From Pseudomonas sp. B21-023 (GTDB taxonomy: Bacteria; Pseudomonadota; Gammaproteobacteria; Pseudomonadales; Pseudomonadaceae): 64,000 nucleotides of DNA. The notes under the pieces were generated by a model. The model was given only the letters and a program-made list of their open reading frames with translations, was not told the DNA's origin and made no database searches. Below, in pieces: positions 11,058 through 19,408 of the stretch. The translations under genes were made by a program, and so were the position numbers. Numbering within the stretch: position 1 is the stretch's first letter; the number at the start of each line of letters is the position of its first letter. Location of the stretch: the NCBI RefSeq assembly GCF_024749165.1, contig NZ_CP087190.1, positions 5,057,501 through 5,121,500 of the forward strand, written 5' to 3'.

Positions 11058-11061
11058 ATGA
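10949..11061 (+). CDS. Possible 37-codon leader peptide overlapping the MFS start
   Basis: A short frame from ATG 10949 (AGGAG just upstream, but only one base away) ends in TGA at 11059-11061, overlapping the MFS ATG (11058) as ATGA. The same frame is open further upstream, with another ATG at 10909. The MFS start codon lacks its own ribosome site, which would fit translational coupling. The peptide resembles nothing I know and may simply be open by chance. Confidence 0.25.
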
Positions 11062-12206
11062 CCAAACGGCGAATTCTCTACTTCAGTTGCTTAGCCGTAC
11101 TGTTGTGCCAGTCAGGTATAACCTTCTACCTACCCATGCTCCCAACTATTGCTGATGACCTGAATGCAACAGATGAATTCGCCGCACTCAGCCTGAGCCT
11201 GTTTCTTGTGGGAATGGGGACATGCGTAATGCTGTGGGGTCGGTTGGGAGCCACTCTCGGTTCAAGCCGTATGCTGACCTGGACGCTACTCCTCTACGGC
11301 TGCTGCACATTACTGCTCGCAGTATCACCAGGTGACTGGGCATTCCTTGTCCTACGCCTGCTTCAGGGAGCGTTGGCGGGCGGTATATCAGTTGCAGCTC
11401 GCGCGTTAATGGTCGAGCAGTATGATGGCAAGGATCTGACACGAGCCTACAGCAGCCTTTCACTTTGCTTCGTACTCTCCCTCGGAGCCTCCCAGTTTAT
11501 CGGGGCTATGATTGCCACACTCACGAACTGGCGGGTGGCCATGCTTGTCGTCGCGATACCTTGCGTACTAATGGCCACAGTGAAGGGGCTGAATGTAACG
11601 GCTCACCACAGGGGGCTTCCGTATCGAGCAGGTGAGAGCACCAGCCTCCATAAGCTCATTGTGCAACCGCGCTTCATTCTACCTGTGCTGGCTGGAGGCT
11701 TGGGGTACTCCATCATCGTCGTATTTAGCAGTACAGCGCCCTTGCTTCTTCAGCAGTCTTTCAATTGGTCGATGTGGGAATATGGTCTGTTGGGATGGCC
11801 AATCAGCATTGCCTATCTGCTCGGCACCCGTCTGGCCAGTAACCTTGCAACCGGTGATAATGAAATACGGATGCTTCGATATTCGAGTGCCTTGCTGTTA
11901 TTTGGTGCACTCATCATGCTTATTGCATCATCACTGTTGAAGGGTGCGGCGTACGCGATCTGGCTTCCTTATTGCCTGATGCTTGTAGCTCAGGGAATTG
12001 CATACCCAGTGAGCCTGTCATTGGCTAGCAGGCAGTCAACGGGAGCTGCGTCCCCCGCCATGGCACTTATTGCTCTTGTTCATCAACTGCTGGCGGCTTT
12101 GGCGAACTTGATATCCAGCACCTTGGACACCAGTGCCGTTATGCTGGTTATGTTATGCGTTGGATTGGCATCACTCGCCTGGTTGGCGACTCGCGCCAGC
12201 CCCTGA
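11058..12206 (+). CDS. MFS drug-efflux-type transporter (Bcr/CflA-like)
   Basis: A 382-residue membrane protein with about 12 hydrophobic segments. It has the MFS loop 2-3 signature in the form MLWGRLGATLGSSRML, and a motif-C-like LRLLQGALAGGISVAARALMV in the fourth/fifth helix. The length and N-terminus (FYLPMLPTIADDL) fit the Bcr/CflA drug:proton antiporter group; the substrate is unknown. The coding sequence is visibly AT-richer than its neighbours (about half G+C in stretches inspected) and uses codons rare elsewhere in the window, which suggests transfer. It sits between a decayed and an intact copy of yjiA and converges on the intact one. Confidence 0.8.
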   Translation: MTKRRILYFSCLAVLLCQSGITFYLPMLPTIADDLNATDEFAALSLSLFLVGMGTCVMLWGRLGATLGSSRMLTWTLLLYGCCTLLLAVSPGDWAFLVLRLLQGALAGGISVAARALMVEQYDGKDLTRAYSSLSLCFVLSLGASQFIGAMIATLTNWRVAMLVVAIPCVLMATVKGLNVTAHHRGLPYRAGESTSLHKLIVQPRFILPVLAGGLGYSIIVVFSSTAPLLLQQSFNWSMWEYGLLGWPISIAYLLGTRLASNLATGDNEIRMLRYSSALLLFGALIMLIASSLLKGAAYAIWLPYCLMLVAQGIAYPVSLSLASRQSTGAASPAMALIALVHQLLAALANLISSTLDTSAVMLVMLCVGLASLAWLATRASP

Positions 12207-12274
12207 ACGCCATCGTTTCTTGCAGGCTGAATATTCTTGATAAATTGCATCAATAGCCAAATTAGGCACTGCTT

Positions 12275-12301
12275 GAAAAAAATGCCGCCATCAGGCGGCA
12301 T
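12275..12301 (-). terminator. Rho-independent terminator of yjiA
   Basis: An 8-bp stem (ATGCCGCC at 12282-12289 and GGCGGCAT at 12294-12301) with a 4-base loop, followed on the minus strand by a T-run, 25 bases past the yjiA stop. Confidence 0.85.
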
Positions 12302-12326
12302 GAGCAAATCAGATACTTCTGCCCCT

Positions 12327-13298
12327 TTAACTCAAGGCCTCAAACCCTGCCCGAATCTTTTCCTCCGGCAGTTCATCGCCGATGAACACCATGACACTTT
12401 CCCGCAGCTCGCCTTCCTTCCACTCGGCGTCCCAGTCGAAGCCGTACAGCTTCAGCACTCCCTGGAACACCAAACGGCGATCTTCACCCGCGATATTCAA
12501 CACGCCCTTGTAGCGCAACAGCTGTTTGCCGTGCTCCTCCAGCAGCTCGTTCATGAAGTCGCTGAGCCGATCGATATCCAACGGCGTTTCGGTGCGCAGC
12601 ACCAGCGTCGAAATGCGATCCGGGGTGGCGGGTTTGAGGACCGGGCGCAAGCTGGGCCCGGGGCTGATGCCCAGGTCCGGGTTGAGGTTGAACCCCCGCA
12701 CATCGAGCAGCTCGGCCAAGTCGATACGCCCATGCTCGACCACGCGGATCGCCGCCCGGCCATTGATGCGCGCCAGGCGCTCGCGCAGGGCATCGACCAC
12801 CTGCGGCTCGACCAGATCGGTCTTGCTCAGCAGCAGGCGGTCGGCAAAGCCGACCTGGGCCTGGGCGATGGCCTGGGTCAGGTGCAGTTCGGCGTGGGCG
12901 GTGTCGACCAGGGTGATGATGCCATCGAGGATATAGCGCTCGCGCAGCTCTTCGTCGATGAAGAAGGTCTGTGCCACGGGTGCAGGGTCGGCGAGACCCG
13001 TGCACTCGATCACCAGGCGATCGAAGGCGATCTCGCCGGCGTCCAGGCGTTCGAGCAGCAGGTACAGGGCACGGGTCAGGTCGCCATGGATGCTGCAGCA
13101 CACACAGCCGTTGGCCAGGGTCATCACCTGCACCGGTTCATCGCCCAGCAGTTGGCTGTCGATGCCTGCCTCGCTGAACTCGTTCTCGATCACGGCGAGC
13201 CTCAGGCCGTGCTCGGCCTTGAGCATATGTTTGAGCAGGGTGGTCTTGCCGGCGCCGAGAAAGCCGGTCAGCACGGTAACGGGAATCGGCGTTTGCAC
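12327..13298 (-). CDS. yjiA: COG0523-family GTPase YjiA (metal-related G3E P-loop protein)
   Basis: A 323-residue G3E GTPase. Walker A GFLGAGKTT lies at about residues 12-20, the family metal-binding CxCC motif at C65-V-C67-C68, ECTGLADP in the switch region and SKTD as the base-recognition motif. The C-terminal CobW_C part carries RYKGVLNI. It follows E. coli YjiA closely. These proteins bind zinc or other divalent metals and are thought to act as metallochaperones. Start: GTG 13298 has GGAGA seven bases upstream. It is the last gene of the cstA-ybdD-yjiA operon. A broken relative lies 1.6 kb downstream. Confidence 0.93.
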   Translation of the reverse strand: MQTPIPVTVLTGFLGAGKTTLLKHMLKAEHGLRLAVIENEFSEAGIDSQLLGDEPVQVMTLANGCVCCSIHGDLTRALYLLLERLDAGEIAFDRLVIECTGLADPAPVAQTFFIDEELRERYILDGIITLVDTAHAELHLTQAIAQAQVGFADRLLLSKTDLVEPQVVDALRERLARINGRAAIRVVEHGRIDLAELLDVRGFNLNPDLGISPGPSLRPVLKPATPDRISTLVLRTETPLDIDRLSDFMNELLEEHGKQLLRYKGVLNIAGEDRRLVFQGVLKLYGFDWDAEWKEGELRESVMVFIGDELPEEKIRAGFEALS

Positions 13299-13376
13299 GC
13301 GGTTGTCTCCTGCAGCTGAAAATGAAAGTGGGAGCCCGGTTGCCCGGGCTCCCACTGGTTCATGCGTGTCGCGGGT

Positions 13377-13574
13377 TCAACAGCACTTGGGCCCGGACTT
13401 GCCACCATAACGCGCTTCCTGGCGCTCGCGGAAGAACGCCTCGTAGCTCATCACCGGCTTGTCCGGGTGCTTGGTCTGCATGTGCTCGACATAGTTGTCG
13501 TAATCGGGCATGCCGACCATCAGGCGGGCGGCCTGCCCCAGATACTTGCCCAGTCGACCCAGGTCGTTGAACAT
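13377..13574 (-). CDS. ybdD: YbdD/YjiX family small protein
   Basis: A 65-residue protein starting MFNDLGRLGKYLGQAARLMVG and ending in KSGPKCC, typical of the YbdD/YjiX family that is almost always encoded directly after a CstA-type transporter. In E. coli the small partner is needed for pyruvate uptake by the larger one. Start: ATG 13574 with AGAGGAA seven bases upstream. It lies 13 bases after the cstA stop and 78 bases before yjiA. Confidence 0.92.
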   Translation of the reverse strand: MFNDLGRLGKYLGQAARLMVGMPDYDNYVEHMQTKHPDKPVMSYEAFFRERQEARYGGKSGPKCC

Positions 13575-13587
13575 CGCGGCATTCCTC

Positions 13588-15654
13588 TCAAGCGTCAGGC
13601 AAAGCCTGGAACGGGGTTTCCTTGTCGCTGCGCTCCTTGCGGCCCCAGGCGGCATAGCCGACCTTGAGGGCGAAGAACAGGATGCTGAACACCACCACCA
13701 GGAACAGGATCGTCAGGCCGGCGTTGGTGTAGGCGTTGAAGATCACATGCTGCATCTGGCCGATGTCCTTGGCAGGCGCCAGCACCTGGCCGGCGTCCAG
13801 CGCGGTGCTGTACTTCTTGGCCAGGGCCAGGAAGCCCACAGCCGGGTTCGGGTCGAACAGCTTGATCAGGCCCGCGGCGGTGGTGCAGATCAGCAGCCAT
13901 ACCGCAGGTACCAGGGTGACCCAGATGTAGCGTTGACGCTTCATCTTGATCAGTACCACGGTGCCAAGCATCAGGGCGATACCGGCCAGCATCTGGTTGG
14001 AGATACCGAACAGCGGCCACAAGGTGTTGATCCCCCCCAGCGGATCGATCACGCCTTGGTACAGCAGGTAGCCCCACATCGCCACGCAACCGGCGGTCGC
14101 GAGCAGGTTGGCCCCCCACGACTCGGTGCGCTTGAGCGCCGGGACGAAGCTGCCCAGCAGGTCCTGTAGCATGAAGCGCCCGGCACGGGTACCGGCGTCC
14201 ACGGCGGTGAGGATGAACAGTGCCTCGAACAGAATGGCGAAGTGGTACCAGAACGCCATGGTGTTCTCACCCGGCAGCACCTGGTGAAGGATTTGCGCGA
14301 TACCAACCGCCAGTGTTGGCGCACCACCGGCACGAGCCAGGATGGTGTGCTCCCCGATGTCACGGGCGACCGCCTCCAGTTGCTCGGGGGTAATCAGGAA
14401 GCCCCAGCTGCTGACGGTCTGCGCCACCGAGGCGACGTCGGCACCGACCACTGCGGCCGGGCTGTTCATGGCGAAGTACACGCCAGGCTCGATCACCGAG
14501 GCGGCAACCATGGCCATGATGGCGACGAACGACTCCATCAGCATGCCGCCGTAGCCGATGTAACGGGCGTTGGTTTCGTTGTCCAGCAGCTTGGGCGTGG
14601 TCCCCGAGGAGATCAGCGCGTGGAAGCCGGACACCGCGCCGCAGGCGATGGTGATGAACAGGAACGGGAACAGGGTGCCCTTCCAGACCGGGCCGGTACC
14701 GTCGGTGAACTGGGTCAGCGCCGGCATCTTCAGCTCGGGCGCGATGATCAGGATACCGATGGCCAGGCCGACGATCGTGCCGATCTTGAGGAAGGTCGAC
14801 AGGTAGTCGCGCGGCGCCAGTACCAGCCACACCGGCAGCACCGCGGCGACGAAACCGTAGCCCACGAGCATCCAGGTGATCTGCACGCCAGTGAAGGTGA
14901 ATGCCGGGCCCCACACCGGATCCGCGGCGATCTGGCCCCCCAGCCAGATCGACAGCAGCAGCAGGACCACGCCGACGATGGAGATTTCACCAATGCGGCC
15001 CGGGCGGATGTAGCGCATGTAGATGCCCATGAACATCGCGATCGGGATGGTCGCGATCACCGTGAACATGCCCCACGGGCTCTCGGCCAGGGCCTTGACC
15101 ACGATCAGCGCCAGCACCGCGAGGATGATGATCATGATCAGGAAACAACCGAACAGGGCGATGGTGCCGGGAATGCGGCCCATCTCCTCACGGACCATGT
15201 CGCCCAGCGAGCGGCCGTTGCGACGGGTGGAGAGGAACAGGACCATGAAATCCTGCACCGCGCCGGCCAGCACCACGCCGGCGATCAGCCACAGCGTGCC
15301 GGGCAGGTAGCCCATCTGCGCGGCGAGCACCGGGCCCACGAGCGGGCCCGCGCCGGCGATGGCGGCGAAGTGGTGGCCGAAGAGGATGTGCTTGTTGGTC
15401 GGGACGTAGTCCAGGCCATCGTTGTTGAGTACCGCGGGCGTGGCCCGGCGGGGGTCGAGCTGCATCACCTTGGTGGCGATGAACAGGCTGTAGTAACGGT
15501 AGGCAACCAGGTAGATGGCCACTGCCGCGACCACGATCCACAAGGCGTTGATCGCCTCACCGCGACGCAGGGCAACCACACCCAGCGCGCAGGCCCCTAT
15601 GACTGCCAGCGCCAGCCACGGAATGTGGCGTAGCAGGCTATTATTGTTGTTCAT
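13588..15654 (-). CDS. cstA: CstA-family pyruvate/peptide transporter
   Basis: A 688-residue inner-membrane protein with about 18 hydrophobic segments. Characteristic CstA stretches are present: NKHILFGHHFAAIAGAGPL, VQDFMVLFLSTRRNGRSLGD and SGTTPKLLDNE. The family imports pyruvate (CstA, BtsT) and may transport peptides during carbon starvation. The Pseudomonas orthologue is annotated as carbon starvation protein CstA; the exact substrate here is inferred. It is the first gene of the cstA-ybdD-yjiA operon and divergent from the PilZ gene. Confidence 0.93.
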   Translation of the reverse strand: MNNNNSLLRHIPWLALAVIGACALGVVALRRGEAINALWIVVAAVAIYLVAYRYYSLFIATKVMQLDPRRATPAVLNNDGLDYVPTNKHILFGHHFAAIAGAGPLVGPVLAAQMGYLPGTLWLIAGVVLAGAVQDFMVLFLSTRRNGRSLGDMVREEMGRIPGTIALFGCFLIMIIILAVLALIVVKALAESPWGMFTVIATIPIAMFMGIYMRYIRPGRIGEISIVGVVLLLLSIWLGGQIAADPVWGPAFTFTGVQITWMLVGYGFVAAVLPVWLVLAPRDYLSTFLKIGTIVGLAIGILIIAPELKMPALTQFTDGTGPVWKGTLFPFLFITIACGAVSGFHALISSGTTPKLLDNETNARYIGYGGMLMESFVAIMAMVAASVIEPGVYFAMNSPAAVVGADVASVAQTVSSWGFLITPEQLEAVARDIGEHTILARAGGAPTLAVGIAQILHQVLPGENTMAFWYHFAILFEALFILTAVDAGTRAGRFMLQDLLGSFVPALKRTESWGANLLATAGCVAMWGYLLYQGVIDPLGGINTLWPLFGISNQMLAGIALMLGTVVLIKMKRQRYIWVTLVPAVWLLICTTAAGLIKLFDPNPAVGFLALAKKYSTALDAGQVLAPAKDIGQMQHVIFNAYTNAGLTILFLVVVFSILFFALKVGYAAWGRKERSDKETPFQALPDA

Positions 15655-15818
15655 GGTTTACTTCCAGCTGGTGGATTGGAAAGACCGCCCATCGAGTCTA
15701 GGGCCAGTCAAGACGCATTGCCACACTTGCTTTGGTCTAGAGCCTCTGCGGCCAGATTGCCGTACCTGATGCACATACCAAACTCACTATAGTCAGGATG
15801 TCACCCGGAGAAACCACC

Positions 15819-16187
15819 ATGAACGCCCACGACGAACGCCGCCGCTTCCAGCGCATCGCCTTCGATGCCCCTACCGAACTGCGCCAGGGCGAACGTCGCT
15901 GGCTGGTGAAACTGCTGGACCTGTCGCTTAAGGGCTTGCTGGTAGAGCGCCCAAGCCCCTGGGATGCCGACCCCACCCAGGACTTCGACGCGATCATCCA
16001 CCTCGACGACAAGAAAACCCAGGTCAGGATGCAGGTCGAACTGCGCCACGACGAGTCCGCCCGGCTGGGTTTTATCTGCCTGTTCATAGATGTCGATTCG
16101 ATGACTCATCTGCACCGTCTTGTGGAATTGAACCTGGCAGACAGCACCGAAATGATGCGTGAGCTGCGCGAACTCATCGAAGATTGA
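15819..16187 (+). CDS. Single-domain PilZ c-di-GMP receptor (PA4608/MapZ-like)
   Basis: A 122-residue protein made almost entirely of one PilZ domain. The c-di-GMP-binding RxxxR is visible in RRRFQR near the N-terminus, and the (D/N)xSxxG motif as DLSLKGLL. Its size and its position beside cstA match P. aeruginosa PA4608 (MapZ), which binds c-di-GMP and then controls a chemotaxis methyltransferase; the same role here is an inference. Start: ATG 15819 has GGAG eight bases upstream; an ATG seven codons earlier lies before that site. Confidence 0.88.
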   Translation: MNAHDERRRFQRIAFDAPTELRQGERRWLVKLLDLSLKGLLVERPSPWDADPTQDFDAIIHLDDKKTQVRMQVELRHDESARLGFICLFIDVDSMTHLHRLVELNLADSTEMMRELRELIED

Positions 16188-16369
16188 TATCTCTTAGCTT
16201 GCTAATGATCTGGCTGTGACAGCTTTCTTGTCCAGCCAGACAGCTTTCCTGCCTTTACCAGCCTCTTTGTACACACCCCTCTGGAACAGTCTCTCGCAGG
16301 TTGGAACGTAATGTGCATCCAGGTTTCAGGCACCTTGGACGCACCCGTTACGGCGCTACAATCAAAACT

Positions 16370-16379
16370 TTGTATACAA
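16370..16379. promoter_or_regulatory. TTGTATACAA palindrome upstream of NCS2 permease
   Basis: A perfect 10-bp palindrome 70 bases before the permease start, followed by AT-rich sequence likely to include the promoter, with a further half-site-like TTGTCTACA at about 16404. It is the kind of operator bound by FCD-type GntR regulators. Related to the element upstream of gdhA at 1659. Confidence 0.4.
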
Positions 16380-16448
16380 TTTTAGTGGCAATTATTTGCA
16401 CTAGTTGTCTACAGTAGCGACACAACAATAAACAGAGAGCCTGCTCCA

Positions 16449-17966
16449 ATGACCACGTCCCCCAGCACGTCTCCCGCCCCGCGCCCCGAGGACGAAAACC
16501 TCGGCCTCGGCGCCAACCTGGCCTACGGGCTGCAGCATGTCCTGACCATGTATGGAGGGATCGTCGCCGTACCCCTGATCCTTGGCCAGGCCGCCGGCCT
16601 GGCCCCGGCGGAGATCGGCCTGCTGATCGCTGCCTCGTTGTTCGCCGGTGGCCTTGCGACATTGCTGCAGACCCTTGGGCTGCCGTTCTTCGGCTGCCAG
16701 CTGCCATTGGTCCAGGGCGTATCGTTCGCGGGTGTGGCGACCATGGGCGCGATTCTCGGCAGCCAGGGCGGCGGTGGCCTGCCGGCGGTGCTGGGCGCGG
16801 TAATGGCAGCCTCGTTGATCGGGTTCCTGATTACCCCGGTGTTCTCGCGTATCACCAAGTTCTTCCCGCCCCTGGTGACCGGCATCGTCATCACCACCAT
16901 CGGCCTCACCCTGATGCCCGTCGCGGCCCGCTGGGTGATGGGCGGCAACAGCGCATCGCCAGAGTTCGGCAGCATGGCCAACATCGGCCTGGCGGCACTG
17001 ACCTTCGCCATCGTCCTGCTGCTGAGCAAGCTGGGCAGCGCGAGCATTTCGCGCCTGTCGATCCTGCTGGCGATGGTCGCCGGCACATTGATCGCCTGGT
17101 CGCTGGGCATGGCTGATTTCAGCAAGGTCACCGAAGGCCCGATCTTCGCCTTCCCCACCCCGTTCCACTTTGGCATGCCGACCTTCCACATCGCCGCGAT
17201 CCTGTCGATGTGCATCGTGATCATGGTGACCCTGGTGGAAACCTCGGCGGACATCCTGGCGGTCGGTGAGATCATCGACACCAAGGTCGACTCCAAGCGC
17301 CTGGGCAACGGCCTGCGCGCCGACATGGCATCGAGTATCCTGGCGCCGATCTTCGGTTCGTTCACCCAGAGCGCCTTCGCCCAGAACGTGGGCCTGGTGG
17401 CAGTGACCGGCGTGAAGAGCCGCTATGTGGTGGCCACCGGCGGCGTGATCCTGGTGGTGCTCGGCCTGCTGCCGATCATGGGCCGGGTGATTGCGGCAGT
17501 GCCTACCCCGGTACTCGGCGGCGCCGGTATCGTGCTGTTTGGCACCGTGGCCGCCAGCGGCATCCGCACCCTGTCGAAAGTCAGCTACAAGAACAACGTC
17601 AACCTGATCATCGTCGCCGCCTCGCTGGGCTTCGGCATGATCCCGATCGCGGCGCCGAACTTCTACCACAGCTTCCCCAACTGGTTCGAAACCATCTTCC
17701 ACTCCGGCATCAGCTCGGCGGCGATCATGGCGATTCTGCTGAACCTGATGTTCAACCACTTCACCACCGGCAACTCGGAAAACCAGTCGGTATTTGCCGC
17801 GGCCTACGAGCGCACCATCCAGTACTCCGACATCTCGGCCCTGCGCGATGGCGACTACTTCAAGGATGGCAAGTTGTTCGACGCCGAGGGCAACGAGGTA
17901 CCGGTGCTGGAACTGGACGAGCACGGCAACGAGACGCCCAGGCGCAAGGCGGTTGCCGAACACTGA
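16449..17966 (+). CDS. NCS2 nucleobase:cation symporter (xanthine/uric acid permease type)
   Basis: A 505-residue membrane protein with about 14 helices. Family landmarks are the N-terminal GLQHVLTMYGG, the helix-8 ETSADILAVGE and the signature QSAFAQNVGLVAVTGVKSRYV. These place it in the NCS2 (NAT) family with the purine (xanthine/urate) branch; uracil or hypoxanthine cannot be excluded. The C-terminal 60 residues form an acidic, hydrophilic cytoplasmic tail. It is monocistronic, with a palindromic operator candidate upstream and a strong terminator downstream. Confidence 0.88.
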   Translation: MTTSPSTSPAPRPEDENLGLGANLAYGLQHVLTMYGGIVAVPLILGQAAGLAPAEIGLLIAASLFAGGLATLLQTLGLPFFGCQLPLVQGVSFAGVATMGAILGSQGGGGLPAVLGAVMAASLIGFLITPVFSRITKFFPPLVTGIVITTIGLTLMPVAARWVMGGNSASPEFGSMANIGLAALTFAIVLLLSKLGSASISRLSILLAMVAGTLIAWSLGMADFSKVTEGPIFAFPTPFHFGMPTFHIAAILSMCIVIMVTLVETSADILAVGEIIDTKVDSKRLGNGLRADMASSILAPIFGSFTQSAFAQNVGLVAVTGVKSRYVVATGGVILVVLGLLPIMGRVIAAVPTPVLGGAGIVLFGTVAASGIRTLSKVSYKNNVNLIIVAASLGFGMIPIAAPNFYHSFPNWFETIFHSGISSAAIMAILLNLMFNHFTTGNSENQSVFAAAYERTIQYSDISALRDGDYFKDGKLFDAEGNEVPVLELDEHGNETPRRKAVAEH

Positions 17967-17991
17967 TCGCTGACCAGGACGGTCATCGAGG

Positions 17992-18022
17992 GGAGCCGAC
18001 GCGCATCGTCGGCTCCTTTTTT
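17992..18022 (+). terminator. Rho-independent terminator of the NCS2 permease gene
   Basis: A 10-bp perfect stem (GGAGCCGACG at 17992-18001 and CGTCGGCTCC at 18007-18016) with a 5-base loop, followed by TTTTTT. It separates the permease from the convergent hasF. Confidence 0.92.
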
Positions 18023-18065
18023 GTCTGAACAGATGCGTGAAAGCGAGCGCGCTACCACGATCGCC

Positions 18066-19403
18066 CTAGCCGTGCGCCACGAAGTACCGATTCAACACAT
18101 TCAGATCACCGGCCTCCAGCACCCCCGCCAGATAGCGCAGCTGCAACCAGGCCCGCAGGTACTCATGCCGCGCCTGGGCCAGGTCGCGCCTGGCGCCGAA
18201 CAGCTGTTGCTCGGCATCCAGCACATCAAGGTTAACCCGCTCACCGCCCTGCACGCTCTTGCGCGTGGCCTGCACCAAGGCGGTGGCCGCCTTGACCGCC
18301 AGGTCGTAGGCGCGAATCTTCGCCGTGCCACTGGCGCACAGGTTGAACTGTCGACGCAACTGGTTGACCGTGTCGCGCAGTTGCGCATCCAGCTCGAAGC
18401 CCGCGGCATCCCGCTGGGCCCGGGCCTGGCGCACCGACGCCGACACGCCGCCACCGGCGAACAGCGGCACGTTCAACTGCACGCCGATGCTGTCGGTGTC
18501 ATAGCGCTGGTTATAGCTGCTCTCGGCGCTGGAGCTGGATATACCCTTGCTGGCATAGGCACTCAACGAGGGCAGATGACCGGCCCGCTGACGCTCGATG
18601 TTCTGCTCGGCGACCTCCAGCCCATGGCGCTGGCTGGCCAGCTCGGCGTTGCGGGCAACAGCCAGGTCGCGCCAGGGCTCGAAACGCGCGGGCTTCAGTG
18701 GCTGGACGCGAAAATCACCGGTCATCGGCGCCAGGTCATCGACCTCTACCGGCTCGCCGATGATCGCCTGTAACGCCCGCAACGCCGCATCGAGATTGTC
18801 CCCTGCCTCGATCTCCTGGGCCTGGGCCAACTCGTAGCGGGCCTGGGTCTCGAGCACATCGGTGCGGGTACCCTCGCCACCTTTGACCAGTTGTTCGTTG
18901 AGCGTCAGTTGTTCGGCAAAGGTACGCCGCTGGGCCTGGGCCAGGGCGATCTGTTCATTGGCGAACAGCGCTTCGCTGTAGGCGCCGAACAGCCGCACCA
19001 TCAGTTCCTGGCCACGACCACGGTAGCGTTCGTCGGCCAGCGCGGCCTGGGCCACGCCACGGCGGTAGTCACTCCAGGCGGCATAGTCGAACAGCGGCTG
19101 CTCGAGGGTCAGGGCCGAACTGTAGCTGCGGTAATCACGCTGGGTGGTCACGTTGCCAGACGGGTTGCGCTGGGTCACCTCCGAGTCGTTGCGGGCGCGG
19201 TTGTAGCGGTATGACAGTTTCGGCAACAGTCCAGCGCGGCCGATCAGACGGTTTTCGAGCCCGGCCTCACGCTCGGCGATCGAACCCTGCCAGGTCGGGT
19301 CGTTGCGCAGGGCCAGGGCATAGGCATCACCCAGGTCAAGGGCCTGCGCCGAGAGACTGGTGAGCAGCAGAAACAGGCCTGCGAAACGCAAAGATACCGG
19401 CAT
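18066..19403 (-). CDS. hasF: TolC-family outer-membrane channel of the Has type I secretion system
   Basis: A 445-residue protein with a signal peptide (first ~21 residues, ending SAQA) and two OEP/TolC repeats of long amphipathic helices: LDLGDAYALALRNDPTW at the start of the mature protein and VQLNVPLFAGGG in the second repeat. It forms the outer-membrane exit duct for HasA together with HasD and HasE. Start: ATG 19403 with GGAG eight bases upstream, five bases after the hasE stop. Last gene of the has operon. AprF-like paralogues have the same fold, so the assignment to Has rests on context. Confidence 0.9.
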   Translation of the reverse strand: MPVSLRFAGLFLLLTSLSAQALDLGDAYALALRNDPTWQGSIAEREAGLENRLIGRAGLLPKLSYRYNRARNDSEVTQRNPSGNVTTQRDYRSYSSALTLEQPLFDYAAWSDYRRGVAQAALADERYRGRGQELMVRLFGAYSEALFANEQIALAQAQRRTFAEQLTLNEQLVKGGEGTRTDVLETQARYELAQAQEIEAGDNLDAALRALQAIIGEPVEVDDLAPMTGDFRVQPLKPARFEPWRDLAVARNAELASQRHGLEVAEQNIERQRAGHLPSLSAYASKGISSSSAESSYNQRYDTDSIGVQLNVPLFAGGGVSASVRQARAQRDAAGFELDAQLRDTVNQLRRQFNLCASGTAKIRAYDLAVKAATALVQATRKSVQGGERVNLDVLDAEQQLFGARRDLAQARHEYLRAWLQLRYLAGVLEAGDLNVLNRYFVAHG

Positions 19404-19408
19404 TACCC

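Noticed and set aside
9688..12301. An insertion sequence or integrase as the carrier of the accessory island
   Set aside because: No transposase, integrase, terminal inverted repeats or tRNA attachment site were found; only the duplicated yjiA ends are visible.
12237..13319. A 360-codon open frame opposite yjiA
   Set aside because: The minus-strand frame has the P-loop, CxCC and SKTD motifs; the plus-strand frame has none.
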